A model generated the notes under the pieces. The model saw only the letters and a list, made by a program, of their open reading frames with translations, had not been told where the DNA came from and ran no database searches. Shown here piece by piece: positions 46,761-58,030 of a stretch of DNA of 64,000 bases; position 1 is the first letter of the stretch, and each line of letters starts with the position of its first letter. The DNA comes from Stichopus chloronotus. Its lineage: Eukaryota > Echinodermata > Holothuroidea > Aspidochirotida > Stichopodidae. The DNA lies in assembly GCA_021234535.1 (NCBI GenBank), contig CM037833.1, forward strand, positions 1,859,217 through 1,923,216, written 5' to 3'. Made by a program: the position numbers and the translations under genes.

Positions 46761-49099
46761 CCCTAATTTATTAAGCTATCCTTCTACATTGCTTCGGTTG
46801 CGAGACATATTTTCAAAACTACGATAATTTGAATTAAACCTCACCTCTCATACATACGTAATACTGGTTGTGGTTTAGACCACACATAATCTGATCAACC
46901 ACGTACATCGTTGCATCGCACAAATGCATGCATGGCACCACTACTGGCTACAAAGAAACAAAATAAATGGGAAGAAATTGAAAATTAGCACATATCACAT
47001 TCACTAATGTTATTATAAGAGATGTGATATCTTAATAAGCACGAAAGTTTTCACTTTTTTCACTTAAACATGTAACAAGGGAGTCAGAAATCAGTTAACA
47101 TACATTTTCTAAAATAGAGACATGATCTGAAGGTCATAGTCTGAGGCATCACACTTTGAAGTATGCATGACACTTTTGAATTGCCGTGTGGAAAGATTGA
47201 AAATAAAAGAGACAGGAGTTGGATTATTTATTTCACTTCTAGTAGAAAGGAGAGAGGGTATGTACACAAGCAACAGATAGAACCGAGTGGCAAGCCTTTG
47301 GTCGCCACTATCTCATTGGAAGTGAGCCCTTACAATGACGACAATGACGATGATGATAATGATGATGATGGTGGTGAGAAAAAATAATAGAGATGATAAT
47401 CTGGATAGTGATTTAATCTTTACAAGATCTTTTTTACTTTCCACTTAATATGCCTAGGAGAAAGGTAAAGCAATATATTCCTATATGATCTAACAACGTA
47501 TTCCAAAAGCCTACATCTGCTATGATCTCCAGGCAACTCTATGAAAATACCTAAATTTCGGCAAGACCAGCTGCAAATAGGCCAGTGTCAGTGTGGGTCA
47601 AAAAAGAATCTCAACAACGCTAGACACTATATATGATTGATACCACTACCAAGTGTCCGACTACAGTTTACCATCCAGCCAATGGTGTCAAGTACAGAGA
47701 AAAATAATGAGAAAAGTAGTTACACAAGATCTTTAGGCTGAGATTTTTGAAAACACTCACGATCATTTTCATACAAGGAGTTTGTATTTTTTTATCAAAG
47801 TCAAGTAGGTGCACATTTTTAAAGTAACCTGCTGCATAGTAAACATTGTCTTGGAATGGCGGACGCATGCTTTCGTTCAGAAATAGTTCGCAGGTAAGGT
47901 TAAGCGTCATTTGTAGATATTAAAATTAAAGTTACAGAAAACGATCAGCTTAGTCATTGGACATAAAAAAAATTATATCACTAATAACAATTTGGCTTAT
48001 TATTGATCTGCTACAAATAATACATATTAGCATCCATTTGGGCTGTGTCGTTACTTTCCGGTTAACATGTTAACACCAAGACTTTGACAACCATATGTCT
48101 TAAGCATTGGTCTTAGAGAATGACTACTGGAACAAATTACACTTGTATATTCGTAAATGAACAATACCTTGGCCTTGTCAACAATCTTCTGAATGCAATC
48201 CAGGACTGCCAAGAGACGAATAAACTTAATCAGTGATAAGCATATAGTTACAATGTACAATATAGTCATCCATAGTAACATTTTACCCATTCAAACACTA
48301 GAAGACTTGTTATAGTTTACGATACTCAATAAAAAATTGAAATTTACGCTGAACAGCTGAAAGTCCTCTTTACATCTGTAAATTTTATATTTTCTAACAC
48401 AAGCAACTAGTAATAAGTCGACAGTTGCTCACACCGTCTCGAAGAGGACGACGGTGTTAGAGCACTATGAAAGCAAGAGGGCAATCCACGGAGTTGCGTA
48501 TCTCATCGCGAACATGCACATGGGCGTGCACACGGGATTTGTAATAGTTTACTGCAAGCACATCTCACAGAGACCTAGGGACTTGGTTGTAAATGAGTGG
48601 CAAACATTTCTCAAGCATAAAATGGTAATGGTGGTAAGTATCTCAATACTGATATCTACTGTAAGGTAGCAAACTTAAGGTTATAGGCTGGTGCTACTAG
48701 GCTCAAGTAACGATACCTAATGGCTCAAAAGTATCTGTGTGTATTACGCTTCATAACACAATTATCACATTGGGTTATTCCATGTAGGTTAGGGCTTAGT
48801 GGTTAGAGTTAGGGGCAGGATATAAGAGCATCCCTCTATGGGTATTTGCACATAGGTCTCCTATTTACCTGTGCAGGACCTGGTTCTGCTAAAATTATTG
48901 TTTGACTTAAAAACAATGTTCTCATTAAAGACATTATCCACAGGGGCCAGTTCTGCTGAAGTTATTTGGCGAAAGTTAAAAAGGTGGTGTCTTTGACCCA
49001 GATGCTGGCTCTAAGTTTGTTACCAAACAATCATACAATTTCACCAGTTTACAATAAGAGTAATATACTGTATCTTCATTATTGTGTTCATAGGAACGG
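46761..49099. other. No firm gene; two weak minus-strand exon candidates
   Basis: Minus-strand 48290-48171 could be a first exon: MGKMLLWMTILYIVTICLSL.. is hydrophobic and ends at a GT donor (AAG|GTATTG). Minus-strand 47910-47761 (MTLNLTCELFLNESM..) ends at GTGAGT but has no acceptor. Neither links to a recognisable domain. Plus-strand 47163-47387 is open but ends in a GATGATGAT microsatellite and has no identified fold. Confidence 0.2.
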
Positions 49100-50240
49100 C
49101 CTTGCAAAATTTTGCGTATAATGCTTAATTAGCTCTCACGATATGGTGGAAATACAAATATGCGTGCAAAATTGGCTTTTTTTTTCTAACAAAATCAACA
49201 AATTTCACTCTTTTCAATACAAAAGTGATATACCTTGAATATTACATCCTCAAGTAAGTCCTTGCAAAATTTTGCATTAAATGCTCAAATACATCTCAAG
49301 ATATGCTGGAAATACAAATTTTGGGACAAAATTGGCTTTCTTCCCTCCAAAATCAGCAAATTTCACTGGATTTACCATTACAGTGAAATAATGTTGAAAA
49401 ATGTGTTTTCGGGTAAGTCCTAACAAAACTTTAAGTTAATTGGTCTAATAGTTCTCAAGATATCCTGGAAATACATATGTTTTTTTTTCTCAAAATTCAG
49501 CAAAATCCACTGGATTCATCATTACAGTAATATTATGTTGAACAGTGTGTACTCAGGTAAGTACTTACAAAAATTTAACCTAATTGGTCTAATATTTCTC
49601 AAGATATGCTGGAAATACAAATTTTGGGGCAAAATTGGCTTTTTTTTTTCAAAAGTCACCAAATTTCACTCTCTTTACTAAAAAAGTGATATACCTTGAG
49701 TATTTCATTCTCAGGTAAGTTTTTGCAAAATTTTGCATTAAATGTTCAAGTATTTCTCAAAATATGCTGGAAATGCCAATTTTTGGGCCAAATTGGCTTG
49801 TTCTTCCTGAAAAAAATCAGCAAATTTGACTCGATTTACCATACAACTAATACATCATGCACATATTGGCATCATGCACTACCTTACCAACTTTTAACTT
49901 AATCGCTCATATACTTTTGAAACTATTCTGGAAAAATCACAACTTGGACACGTCCGGACACACACATACACACCCCCACCCATACGCATACACGCACGTA
50001 CACACACACACACGCACACGCATTGGCACGGACCCGTTTTCATTTATACCACACAACAGGACCCTCCTGTACCCATGGTCACTCTACCATGGGGTACTCC
50101 TGAGGTGTCGCTACTCATCCCATCCAAGCGTTTCCATGGCAACCATTCTCCCATGGGTGCACAGTACAATAAATAGCTCCACTAGCCAAGTGACTACACT
50201 ATCTCGTCTTGCCCCTATGGGGCGATGAGATAAAAATATA
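49100..50240 (+). repeat. Composite dispersed repeat, copy 1: five ~155 bp units plus conserved tail
   Basis: Five units from about 49102 to 49880 share TTGCAAAATTTTGCATTAAA, TCTCAAGATATGCTGGAAAT, ACAAATTTTGGG, AAATTGGCTT, CAGCAAATTTCACT and a TCAGGTAAGT end. A CA-rich run (about 49957-50025) and a tail follow with CCATGGCAACC, CAGTACAATAAATAGCTCCA and CCCCTATGGG. The same tail ends the array at 57400-58030. Confidence 0.75.
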
Positions 50241-50729
50241 ATATTCCTCGTGGAAAGAAACGTGAGAGTTTTTTGTGGGGGGCATCGGTTGGTTCACTTT
50301 GTAATGGTTATACTTCCGATGTCCTTGCTACTATTCCACGGATTTCATGACAAGTTCCCTGTTAACCGGACTACAGTTGCATATAAAGTCCAAGTAAACT
50401 TACATAGCATTCTTATTCTCTTCATTCTAACCAGAAGCAGGATGTATACTTGATTCAGGTTCTGATTCGTGCAGGTAAAGATTGTTACTGAAACTTCCTG
50501 AAAAGTTGAAATTAAACAAGTGTTTACAGTCTCTTTTATGATGATTTCTAACATTGCCAACCTGCCATTACTGTTATGATTTCTTAAACTGTTTACATTG
50601 TTATCTTCTCTTGATTAATATTATTCGTTCCCTTGCAGTTTCATTTTTATTGTGATATGATTTAAAACGGTTACGTTCATCAGAAACACTCTCATAATGA
50701 TTAAAAACGTCATCAATGAAGGAGAAACA

Positions 50730-50740
50730 GACTGCTGTGT
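50730..50740. repeat. LINE target-site duplication, left
   Basis: GACTGCTGTGT, identical to 55650-55660. Confidence 0.8.
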
Positions 50741-50941
50741 TTGGCCGTCGTGGAGTGCAGACGTGTTTTCGTCTCGCTCCTCCGCTGCACCCTACTACTA
50801 CTACTACTACTGCTTACTTGCCTGTTGCCTGGTGCTGTTTTCGGTTTTGTTTTTCGTGGTTGGGTCCCGCTCATTCAGTTACGTTACCTTTTCCTTTCTA
50901 TTTGTTTGTTTTCGTGGCCTAGTGCCACTTAAATCGTTGCT

Positions 50942-52063
50942 ATGCCCGGAGGTCGGGATAGCACGATTGTTAAGTTGCAGTTTAGGTCGGATGTAAACGT
51001 TACACCCCCTCAGGTGTTTTAGTTGTTGAAAAATAATGGGGTAGAGGTCAAAGACGTACAGATGTTGCAGGCGCTTGCGGCCCGCAACACCTATGACCTA
51101 AAGTTCAGGTCAGATGCGGCCCGTTTACAGGGTGTATCTTGCCTTAAAGGGCTGGATGGGCTAACTGTCACGCCATATGATCGCTCTGTGGTGGTGACAG
51201 TACTGTACCTGAACTTTGAGGTCGATCAGGGTCTGGTTGCGAGGGTTTTAGGCCAGTACGGAACTGTCTCAGACATGCGGTGGGTCACATACAGTGAAGG
51301 TGACTTAAAAGGCATCCTGAACGGAAAGAGGCAGTTCCGTATGGTATTGAAGAGGGATATTCCGTCCTTCCTCTTCATAGGGGGTTCCAAAGCGCACATT
51401 CGGTACTTTGGGCAGCCCCGCACCTGTTTCAAGTGCGGAGAGGAGGGGCACGAAGCCAAATCGTGTCCCAATAGACGTTGTGGCAAGTGCCTGCAACTTG
51501 GGCACGAAAAGGCGGAGTGTCTCAACCAGGTGCGGTGTAACCTCTGTGGGGGGGAGGGACACGTTTCGGGTTCCTGCCCAACTTCGTACTCGGCTCGTGC
51601 AAGTGCGGATGCTGGATCGCCTCCTGTACCCCCGCATTCAGACCCTGAACCAATGGTGGAGGACCCTAGGTCCCCTTCGCCTGATGAGGTGGCACGTCAG
51701 GTCGAAGAGGAATTTAGGGCCTCTAAGCATTGTGCGGAGGTCTCTGGGACCCCTGAGGCAGACCCCTCATCAGACTCCCCTTCAACACCTACGGAGGCAG
51801 AGACTGAAGCGTCAGCAGTGGAGAATGACCTTCAGCTCTCATCGGAGTCTGATTCTGCCATGTCAGATGCTGGGGATTCGGCCTCAGAGCCTCCACCAAA
51901 GGAACCACCATCCGGGGAGGGCTGGTTTGATCTGTGCGAGGGGGTTCCACCGGAACCAAACTTGAAAAGGTCGGCCTCTATATCAGACCAGGGACTTCAT
52001 CCTTCTGGGCCACCAACGCCCAGCCCACGTAATAAAAAGGCCAAGTCAGGAACAGACAGTTAG
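50942..52063 (+). pseudogene. LINE ORF1 (gag-like, three CCHC zinc knuckles) with one in-frame stop
   Basis: The frame starts at MPGGRDSTIVKLQFRSDVNV and continues for 373 codons, interrupted only by TAG at 51020-51022 (codon 27: PPQVF*LLKNNGVEVKDVQM). Three CX2CX4HX4C knuckles lie at residues 162-212 (CFKCGEEGHEAKSC, CGKCLQLGHEKAEC, CNLCGGEGHVSGSC). The C-terminal ~150 residues are acidic and Ser/Pro-rich, ending in a basic KKAKSG. ORF1 products bind the LINE RNA as a nucleoprotein. Without suppression or reinitiation downstream the protein would be truncated at 26 residues, so this copy may depend on others. A sequencing error at this base is also possible. Confidence 0.75.
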
Positions 52064-52080
52064 TCATAAAACATTTCATC

Positions 52081-55000
52081 ATGCCAGATACCCTGTCCCT
52101 CATGACCCTTAATGTTAATGGTTTGAGAGACAGACGGAAACGGTCCAGAATTTTTCAATTTTGTAAATCAATAGGAGTGGACTTCGTTTTCCTCCAGGAG
52201 ACCCACATTGTTAATGAGGACGATGTCTACTCCTGGTCATATGAATGGGGTGGGGGTTTGCATGCTTCTTTTGGTTCCACGTCGTCTTGTGGTTCCATTA
52301 TTTTAGTTTCTCCAAGATGGACTTCCCTGGTTGGAAAAGTTGATCGTGATCATGAAGGCCGGTTGGTATGCATCACCATAAAACATCCTTGTGGGAGCTT
52401 CTGCCTGTGTAACATTTATGCACCCAATCGGCCTTCAGACAGGAGGAACTTTTTCACTACCCTACCTTCCTTCGTTCCTGGCTGCGCCCCTTGTATCCTG
52501 GCTGGAGACTTTAACTGTGTCCCCGACACACGGTTCGACCGAATGTCTTCGTGCGCATCGTCGAACTGTGATGTCGGCATGGCGGAATTGGACATGTTTA
52601 TAAAGAATCACGACATGGTTGACGTTTGGAGGGTGCAACACCCCCGACTACCCATGTTCACTTGGCACCGTCCTGATGGATCGGATGCCTCAAGGTTGGA
52701 CCGGGTGTACTCTCCACCTGCCCTGTCTCCGAGGTGCTGTGAAATCGTGACATGTCCAATTTCGGATCATGATGCAGTTACTGTCTCCTTTCAACCCCCA
52801 GTGTCATGGCCAGTAGGGAGGGGGTCCTGGAAAATGAACACTGATGTTCTGACGGAGGATGACTATAACAAACAGTTTAAGGCCAGGTACGGGGGGTGGC
52901 GAACATTGAGGCCGGCCTTTTCATCGGGTTTGGAGTGGTGGGACGATGTGAAGTCCCGCATCAAACAGTTTACAGTTGAATACTGTGTAGCAAGGGCTCG
53001 TCGAAGAAGGGAGGAGTTCCTCTCGCTCTGCTCTAGGGAGAGGAACGGGGACTCCTCCGCGCTTCACGCAATCCAGCGGTATCTTGATCAAAAACTACAC
53101 GGGGCTCGTGTCCGCGCTCGAGTGCTTTGCGTGGAGGCGGAGGAAAGACCATGTATTAAGTTCTACCGAGACGTCACGAAGTACGCCATTGATCGGCGCA
53201 TAAAGGCAGTCCGTGACGTCCATGGTGTGGTACAGAAGGACCCTCTCGACATCGTAGAGGTATTCAAGAACTACTATGAGCAGCTTTACACTGCAGCAGA
53301 TGTCGATGAGGGCCTTCAACAGTCCCTTTTAGATAATTTTGTTTGGGCCCCTTCCGACGATCAGAACGACGAACTTGGTTCTCCGTTGACAGTCGACGAG
53401 CTCTGGAGGGCGGTGGCGAAGATGAAATCCGGTAAAGCCCCTGGGTCCGACGGTATTCCGGTTGAATTTTACAAACGCTTCTGGAGTACCGTTGGCCCCG
53501 ATCTGCGTGATGTATTCGTCTCCGCCTTCCTTGCTGGCTCATTGAGCCCTTCGCAGCGCACAGGTGTGATAACGCTGTTGCCAAAGGCAGGGGATCCCCT
53601 TGAACCGAAAAACAAGCGGCCAATCACCCTGTTGAACGTGGACTACAAGATCCTGGCAAAAGCCCTTTGTAACAGGCTAGGTACAGTTATGCCGGATCTT
53701 GTTGGGCCTTTTCAGACATGTGCGGTGCGGGGACGCAGTGTTCAGCAGAACCTCTGGTTGATGCGGGACTTAGTTGAATTTGTTATTGACCGTGACCTCC
53801 CATGTGCGCTTGTCTCCCTCGATCAGGAGGCGGCCTTTGACATGGTTGATCACGGTTTTCTCCTTAAAGTGTTGGCGAAGTTTAATTTAAATCCAGATTT
53901 TGTTGCATGGGTTAATTTACTGTGTAATAATGTAAGCGGTTGTGTTATTGTGAATGGCTTTTCATCGGGCACCTTCAGAGTCCAGCGCGGGGTACGACAA
54001 GGATGTCCCCTCTCACCTCTCCTCTATGTTTTGTTTAGTGAATCCCTTGTAAGAGCCTTACAAGTCAACCCTTTGTTTCGTCCGTTCAATATTCCTGGTG
54101 GATCTGTGGTCAAGTGCCTTCAGTACGCTGATGACGTCACTTGCGTAGTCTCTGACGTGGCCTCCTTCAGGGCCCTTACTGGCACGCTGGCTACCTTTCA
54201 AAGAGCTACAGGTGCCAGACTGAACCCAACAAAAACCAAAGGACTTCGTCTAGGTGGGTGGCGATATAGACAACTGCCCTTCGCGGCATCGTGGGTGGAT
54301 GGCGCAATAAAAATTAACGGTATATGGTTTGGTTATGGTTCGCCGGAGTCACTTACCTGGAATGAGAAAGTGGACCTGGTGGAGGCTAGGTTGGAGGACT
54401 TCAGGGATCGCTACATTAGCTTGTTGGGGAAGGTTACTGTTATCAATCGTTTCGTTTACCCTCTCTTGTGGTACCCGGGCACTGTTCTGGTTGCTCCAGA
54501 TGGTGTCCTTGCTCGACTCGAGAGGGCCGTGTTTAGTTTTTTATGGTCAGGGAAGACGGAGTTGGTCAAAAGAAGGGTAGTGTATCAGGACCTTAGGAGT
54601 GGGGGATTGGGCCTTGTGCATTTTCCCTCCAAGCTCCGTTTTCTCCTGACCAAATGTGTTTATAGTGCTGTTGACAGCAACATGCCGTTTGCCTATTTTG
54701 TTCGTTATTGGGGAGGGCTTTCTTTCCGCCGTTTTTTCCCCTCCCTTTTTAGCAACAGTGCTCCCCACAGCTGGAGGCCCACGAAGGCCTACGGCCACAT
54801 GAGGGACACTCTCCGTATTATGTCATCCGCGGGGGACGTCTCGCAATCCAGTGCGGGGACTCAATATCGGGCTATTTTTGATGAATTGGTCGGCCAGGTC
54901 CATCCAACCGACTATGCTTCGGGGACGAAAGTGTGGAGTGTAGTTCACAGCAGGTCACTTGACTTTCGCCGGCGAGACCTGTTGTGGCGCATTGCGCATG

Positions 55001-55473
55001 ATGCCATTGTAACCAACCTCAAGCGCCACCGGTGGCGTCTTGGAGATGGCATTTGCCCCTGCAATGGATGTACAAGATGGGAGAGTGTTCCACATGTGTT
55101 TTGGCAGTGTGACTTTGTGGCCCTCCTATGGGAATGGTTTCAAGTCCTGACTGATCGCCTCAAGTTTTGTAACACATGGACGGTCAGCCGGGACTACGTT
55201 TTGTATGGTCTCTCTCACCCATTGTGCAACACAAGTGTTCGCGAGATACTTACCTTTATATCGGCCTCCATAAAGCTGGCCGTATGGAGAGACCGTTGTA
55301 ATATTGTTTTTAGGGGTGAGGGGCGGCCTGCGGACGTCGTGTTGGCATCGGTGAAGGCGGAGATTAGGTTGAGGGTTGAGTCCGACTTCGTTCGTTTGTC
55401 TAGGTCGACGTTTGGCAGACGGTGGGGTCCAATTGCTTCGGTGCGGGCGGACCGGTTGGTATTGAAGTTGTAA
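52081..55473 (+). CDS. LINE ORF2: APE endonuclease-reverse transcriptase, Tx1 clade
   Basis: An intact 1130-residue polyprotein. The endonuclease at the N-terminus has LNVNGLRD (10-17), LQETHIV (catalytic Glu40), ILAGDFNC (Asp143, Asn145) and ISDHDAV (Asp229, His230). The reverse transcriptase follows with SGKAPGSDGIPVEFY, RPITLLNVDYKI, DQEAAFD (first catalytic Asp), GVRQGCPLSP and LQYADDVTC (catalytic YADD at 682-685). Near the C-terminus a Cys/His motif C-P-C-x2-C-x8-H-x4-C follows LLWRIAHDAIVTNLKRHRWR. The protein nicks the target and primes reverse transcription of its own RNA there. All key residues seen are intact. It starts 17 bp after ORF1; how it is translated (reinitiation or internal entry) is not visible. 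Confidence 0.9.
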   Translation: MPDTLSLMTLNVNGLRDRRKRSRIFQFCKSIGVDFVFLQETHIVNEDDVYSWSYEWGGGLHASFGSTSSCGSIILVSPRWTSLVGKVDRDHEGRLVCITIKHPCGSFCLCNIYAPNRPSDRRNFFTTLPSFVPGCAPCILAGDFNCVPDTRFDRMSSCASSNCDVGMAELDMFIKNHDMVDVWRVQHPRLPMFTWHRPDGSDASRLDRVYSPPALSPRCCEIVTCPISDHDAVTVSFQPPVSWPVGRGSWKMNTDVLTEDDYNKQFKARYGGWRTLRPAFSSGLEWWDDVKSRIKQFTVEYCVARARRRREEFLSLCSRERNGDSSALHAIQRYLDQKLHGARVRARVLCVEAEERPCIKFYRDVTKYAIDRRIKAVRDVHGVVQKDPLDIVEVFKNYYEQLYTAADVDEGLQQSLLDNFVWAPSDDQNDELGSPLTVDELWRAVAKMKSGKAPGSDGIPVEFYKRFWSTVGPDLRDVFVSAFLAGSLSPSQRTGVITLLPKAGDPLEPKNKRPITLLNVDYKILAKALCNRLGTVMPDLVGPFQTCAVRGRSVQQNLWLMRDLVEFVIDRDLPCALVSLDQEAAFDMVDHGFLLKVLAKFNLNPDFVAWVNLLCNNVSGCVIVNGFSSGTFRVQRGVRQGCPLSPLLYVLFSESLVRALQVNPLFRPFNIPGGSVVKCLQYADDVTCVVSDVASFRALTGTLATFQRATGARLNPTKTKGLRLGGWRYRQLPFAASWVDGAIKINGIWFGYGSPESLTWNEKVDLVEARLEDFRDRYISLLGKVTVINRFVYPLLWYPGTVLVAPDGVLARLERAVFSFLWSGKTELVKRRVVYQDLRSGGLGLVHFPSKLRFLLTKCVYSAVDSNMPFAYFVRYWGGLSFRRFFPSLFSNSAPHSWRPTKAYGHMRDTLRIMSSAGDVSQSSAGTQYRAIFDELVGQVHPTDYASGTKVWSVVHSRSLDFRRRDLLWRIAHDAIVTNLKRHRWRLGDGICPCNGCTRWESVPHVFWQCDFVALLWEWFQVLTDRLKFCNTWTVSRDYVLYGLSHPLCNTSVREILTFISASIKLAVWRDRCNIVFRGEGRPADVVLASVKAEIRLRVESDFVRLSRSTFGRRWGPIASVRADRLVLKL

Positions 55474-55649
55474 TTTTTGGGGTTCCTGTACATATGTACA
55501 TAGACTGTATTTGTGTGGTTCTATTACCGTAAGGAACACAATTTTCTGTTTCATTTGGTAGTGTGTAAATAGTTCGCGTTTTGCTTTTCCTGAGCCGGTT
55601 TGAGTTTGTATTTGTTGTTTCTGTGCCGTTTTCTATGCACTTAAAAAAG

Positions 55650-55660
55650 GACTGCTGTGT
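55650..55660. repeat. LINE target-site duplication, right
   Basis: GACTGCTGTGT, identical to 50730-50740. Confidence 0.8.
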
Positions 55661-56639
55661 ATAAAACAAACATTCTTCTAGCACATCAAAAATTTCATCG
55701 GAAAATTACAGAAACTGCTTTTCCAATTATTTTATTTCATAGCATTTTATTTTAATTGGCTTAATATCGAAACCTGTCGCTCCATTTTGCCGTTGGTAAT
55801 GTCTGAAAAAAAGAATAAAAGAAGTTGTTAATTTTATTTGTTATCTTTGGGACAAAGAAGTCGATGTCACATATCCAAGTATTCCTCTGGTGATCTGTAT
55901 GGTGAAGAAGACAATATCTGATATGAATGCTAACACGTGTTCCACTTCTATCATCACTATTTTATCACACTGAAGTCTCATAGTATTATATGAAGTGTTA
56001 TATTAATGCTACTACGTATTTCCAAGATTAGATTGGCCAAACTTTCAATCAGGTCATCCAGATTATTTATGCTGAATTATTGAATAATGTGCGAACCTGC
56101 TTTAAACAAATATTGTGCCCTTTTAAAGTGATGCATACTTATGATTGACTGATCGACTGATTTATTGAATGATTCATTCATTTATTAATTGTCCATTTAT
56201 TCAATTGTTCGTTCGTTCTTTTAATAATTCTAAAAATTACACAACTGGCATAAACAGAAGGAACACACGGGGAAAATGGAGAAACTGAACTTTTTACAAA
56301 CAGGTTCATTAGAAAAGAAAGAAAAAAATAAGAATTCAGAGAGTTTTCTTTTTTCATAGTTTTTTTTTTTTTTTTTTGGCCTTGATCAATTATGAAGAGC
56401 ACCGTTCGACATGATTGTTTCGTCTCAACAGATCCGTCCATCAGGTCGGACCAGCTGAATGAGCTTGCTAACTTCAACTTATTTCCCATACTACTACTGA
56501 AATTTAAATTTTATATCAAACACACAGACAATCGATTGAGATTTGTCGAGAAATATGAGGAGAAGAACTAAATGGTGAACCAAGGAGTCTGATCGACATT
56601 TGATCCAACATTAACAATACGTATAAATTTCAATCATTT
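55661..56639. other. No gene seen
   Basis: Contains ATTGA/ATTCATT short repeats near 56150-56215 and a poly-T run at 56360-56380. Confidence 0.4.
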
Positions 56640-57110
56640 TTCCCTCACTGACACGCAGTTTACAAGGTTTTCAAACATGACCTCTACTGACATAAAGTTA
56701 CCTTTGAGATCCCCCAAAAATTGACAGAGATGATTTACTTATCAGGATCTACAAACGTATAAAGTTTTAATTACCAGTAACTTTCAGTTGTTGCGATATC
56801 GTAATAAGTTTCCAGACTTCCCCTTTGAGGCCCTCAAATGATCTTTGACCTACCTGAAAAGAAAAGGGGTCATTGTTTTACAAATGTCTACTCTATACTA
56901 ACTTTGAAGTTCAAGAAATTGCGTTCATTGAGATATCATGTTTACAAGGGTATCACATTATGACCTCTACTGACCTCATGTGACCTTTGACCTACTCAGA
57001 ACTTGACAGAGAAAATCTACTCAACAAGTGCTACCAATGGTTCGAGTTTGCAGTTACAACTTTCAGTTGCTGATATACCTTTCTTGATAGATTTTTTTTT
57101 TCAGACATCG
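56640..57110 (+). repeat. ~170 bp repeat units with TGACCTTTGACCT motifs
   Basis: Units share TTTACAAGG, ATGACCTCTACTGAC, TGACCTTTGA/TACCTTTGAG, TTGACAGAG and CTTTCAGTTG. A perfect direct repeat of the nuclear-receptor half site (AGGTCA-A-AGGTCA on the minus strand) lies at 56981-56993. Confidence 0.6.
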
Positions 57111-57399
57111 CAAATGACCTTCGTCCTACTTGACAAGCAATCTGGATCATTTAATTACAATGGGCTACATACATGCACATTAACTTTGAAAATCAAGCAA
57201 CTCCAGACTCGTGTTTATAGTGTTCACAAGCCGAAGGAGTCTCACACACATACACATGCGCGCACACCCGTACATACATACATACATACGTACATAAACA
57301 CATACATACACACACGCCATTACCAACGCATAGATTGCTTGCCTGTCTTCGGCAAGGAATAAAATATCAGCCAATTTTTACAACATTTACCGTATCTTG

Positions 57400-58030
57400 G
57401 ATATTGTATTTTCAGGTCAGTCTGTACAAAATTTCAGGATTATTTTCCTAAAAGTTTGCAAGATATGCTCGAATTCTCAATTTTGGAATAACGTTGGGCA
57501 ATTTTTCTTAAAAAAAACAAATTCTTTTGATTAAACAAAAAATGGTATGTATCTTAAACTGTGTGTTCGTAGGTAAGGCCGTACAAAAGTTTAAGGTATG
57601 AGCTGTAAGGATTCGTAAAACATGCTTGGAATCCAAATGTTCGAGGAAAATTGGCTCACTTTGGAACATTCTTTTTTAATCTGTAACTTTCACTAGATTT
57701 ACCATACTGGAGTGATATAAACATGTACTTCGCTATATCCTTAAAGTTCAGCGGTTTCGCAGTTCTCAAGATATGCGGAAAATATCTTGGTTAAAATTTG
57801 TCGAAAAATCAGTAAACCGCTCATAGTGTTATGGAAAAACCAAACTTTGGACAGGTACACACGCAGCACATACTCCCAATCATTGCCTTGGGGGTCGCTA
57901 CTCAAACATTTCATGGCAACCTTTATCCCATGTACAGTACAATATATAGCTCCACTATCTAAGTGATTCCAATATCTCATCCAGCCCCTATGATAGGTCA
58001 ATAGATAACAAAGGAAAACTACGCAAAGGA
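57400..58030 (+). repeat. Composite dispersed repeat, copy 2
   Basis: Two to three units like those at 49102-49880 (TCAGGTCAG..GTACAAAATTT, AAGATATGC, AATTTTGG) followed by the same tail: GGGGTCGCTACTCAAAC, TTTCATGGCAACC, CAGTACAATATATAGCTCCA, ATCTCATCCAGCCCCTATG. A CATA/CACA microsatellite precedes it at 57243-57315, as if the parts were shuffled relative to copy 1. Confidence 0.7.

Larger units (their letters stand above)
50741..55649 (+). mobile_element. Near-complete Tx1-clade non-LTR retrotransposon
   Basis: A 4.9 kb element between perfect 11 bp target duplications. Layout: 5' UTR about 200 bp (with a TAC run near 50793-50811), ORF1 with three zinc knuckles, 17 bp gap, ORF2 with APE endonuclease and reverse transcriptase, 3' UTR about 175 bp, very short A tail (55643-55648). 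The reverse transcriptase blocks (RPITLLNVDYKILAKALCNR, GRSVQQN, SLDQEAAFDMVDH, QGCPLSPLLYVL, YADD) are of the L1/Tx1 type. Perfect target duplications and an open ORF2 indicate a young insertion. The GC content is visibly higher than in the flanks. Confidence 0.85.

Noticed and set aside
47163..47387. Plus-strand frame ending in a poly-Asp stretch, thought at first to be an Ig V domain
   Set aside because: The Asp run is a GAT microsatellite, there is no Y-x-C motif and no clear splice sites.
51226..51965. Alternative frames on both strands within LINE ORF1
   Set aside because: Shadows of the zinc-knuckle ORF, with no motif of their own.
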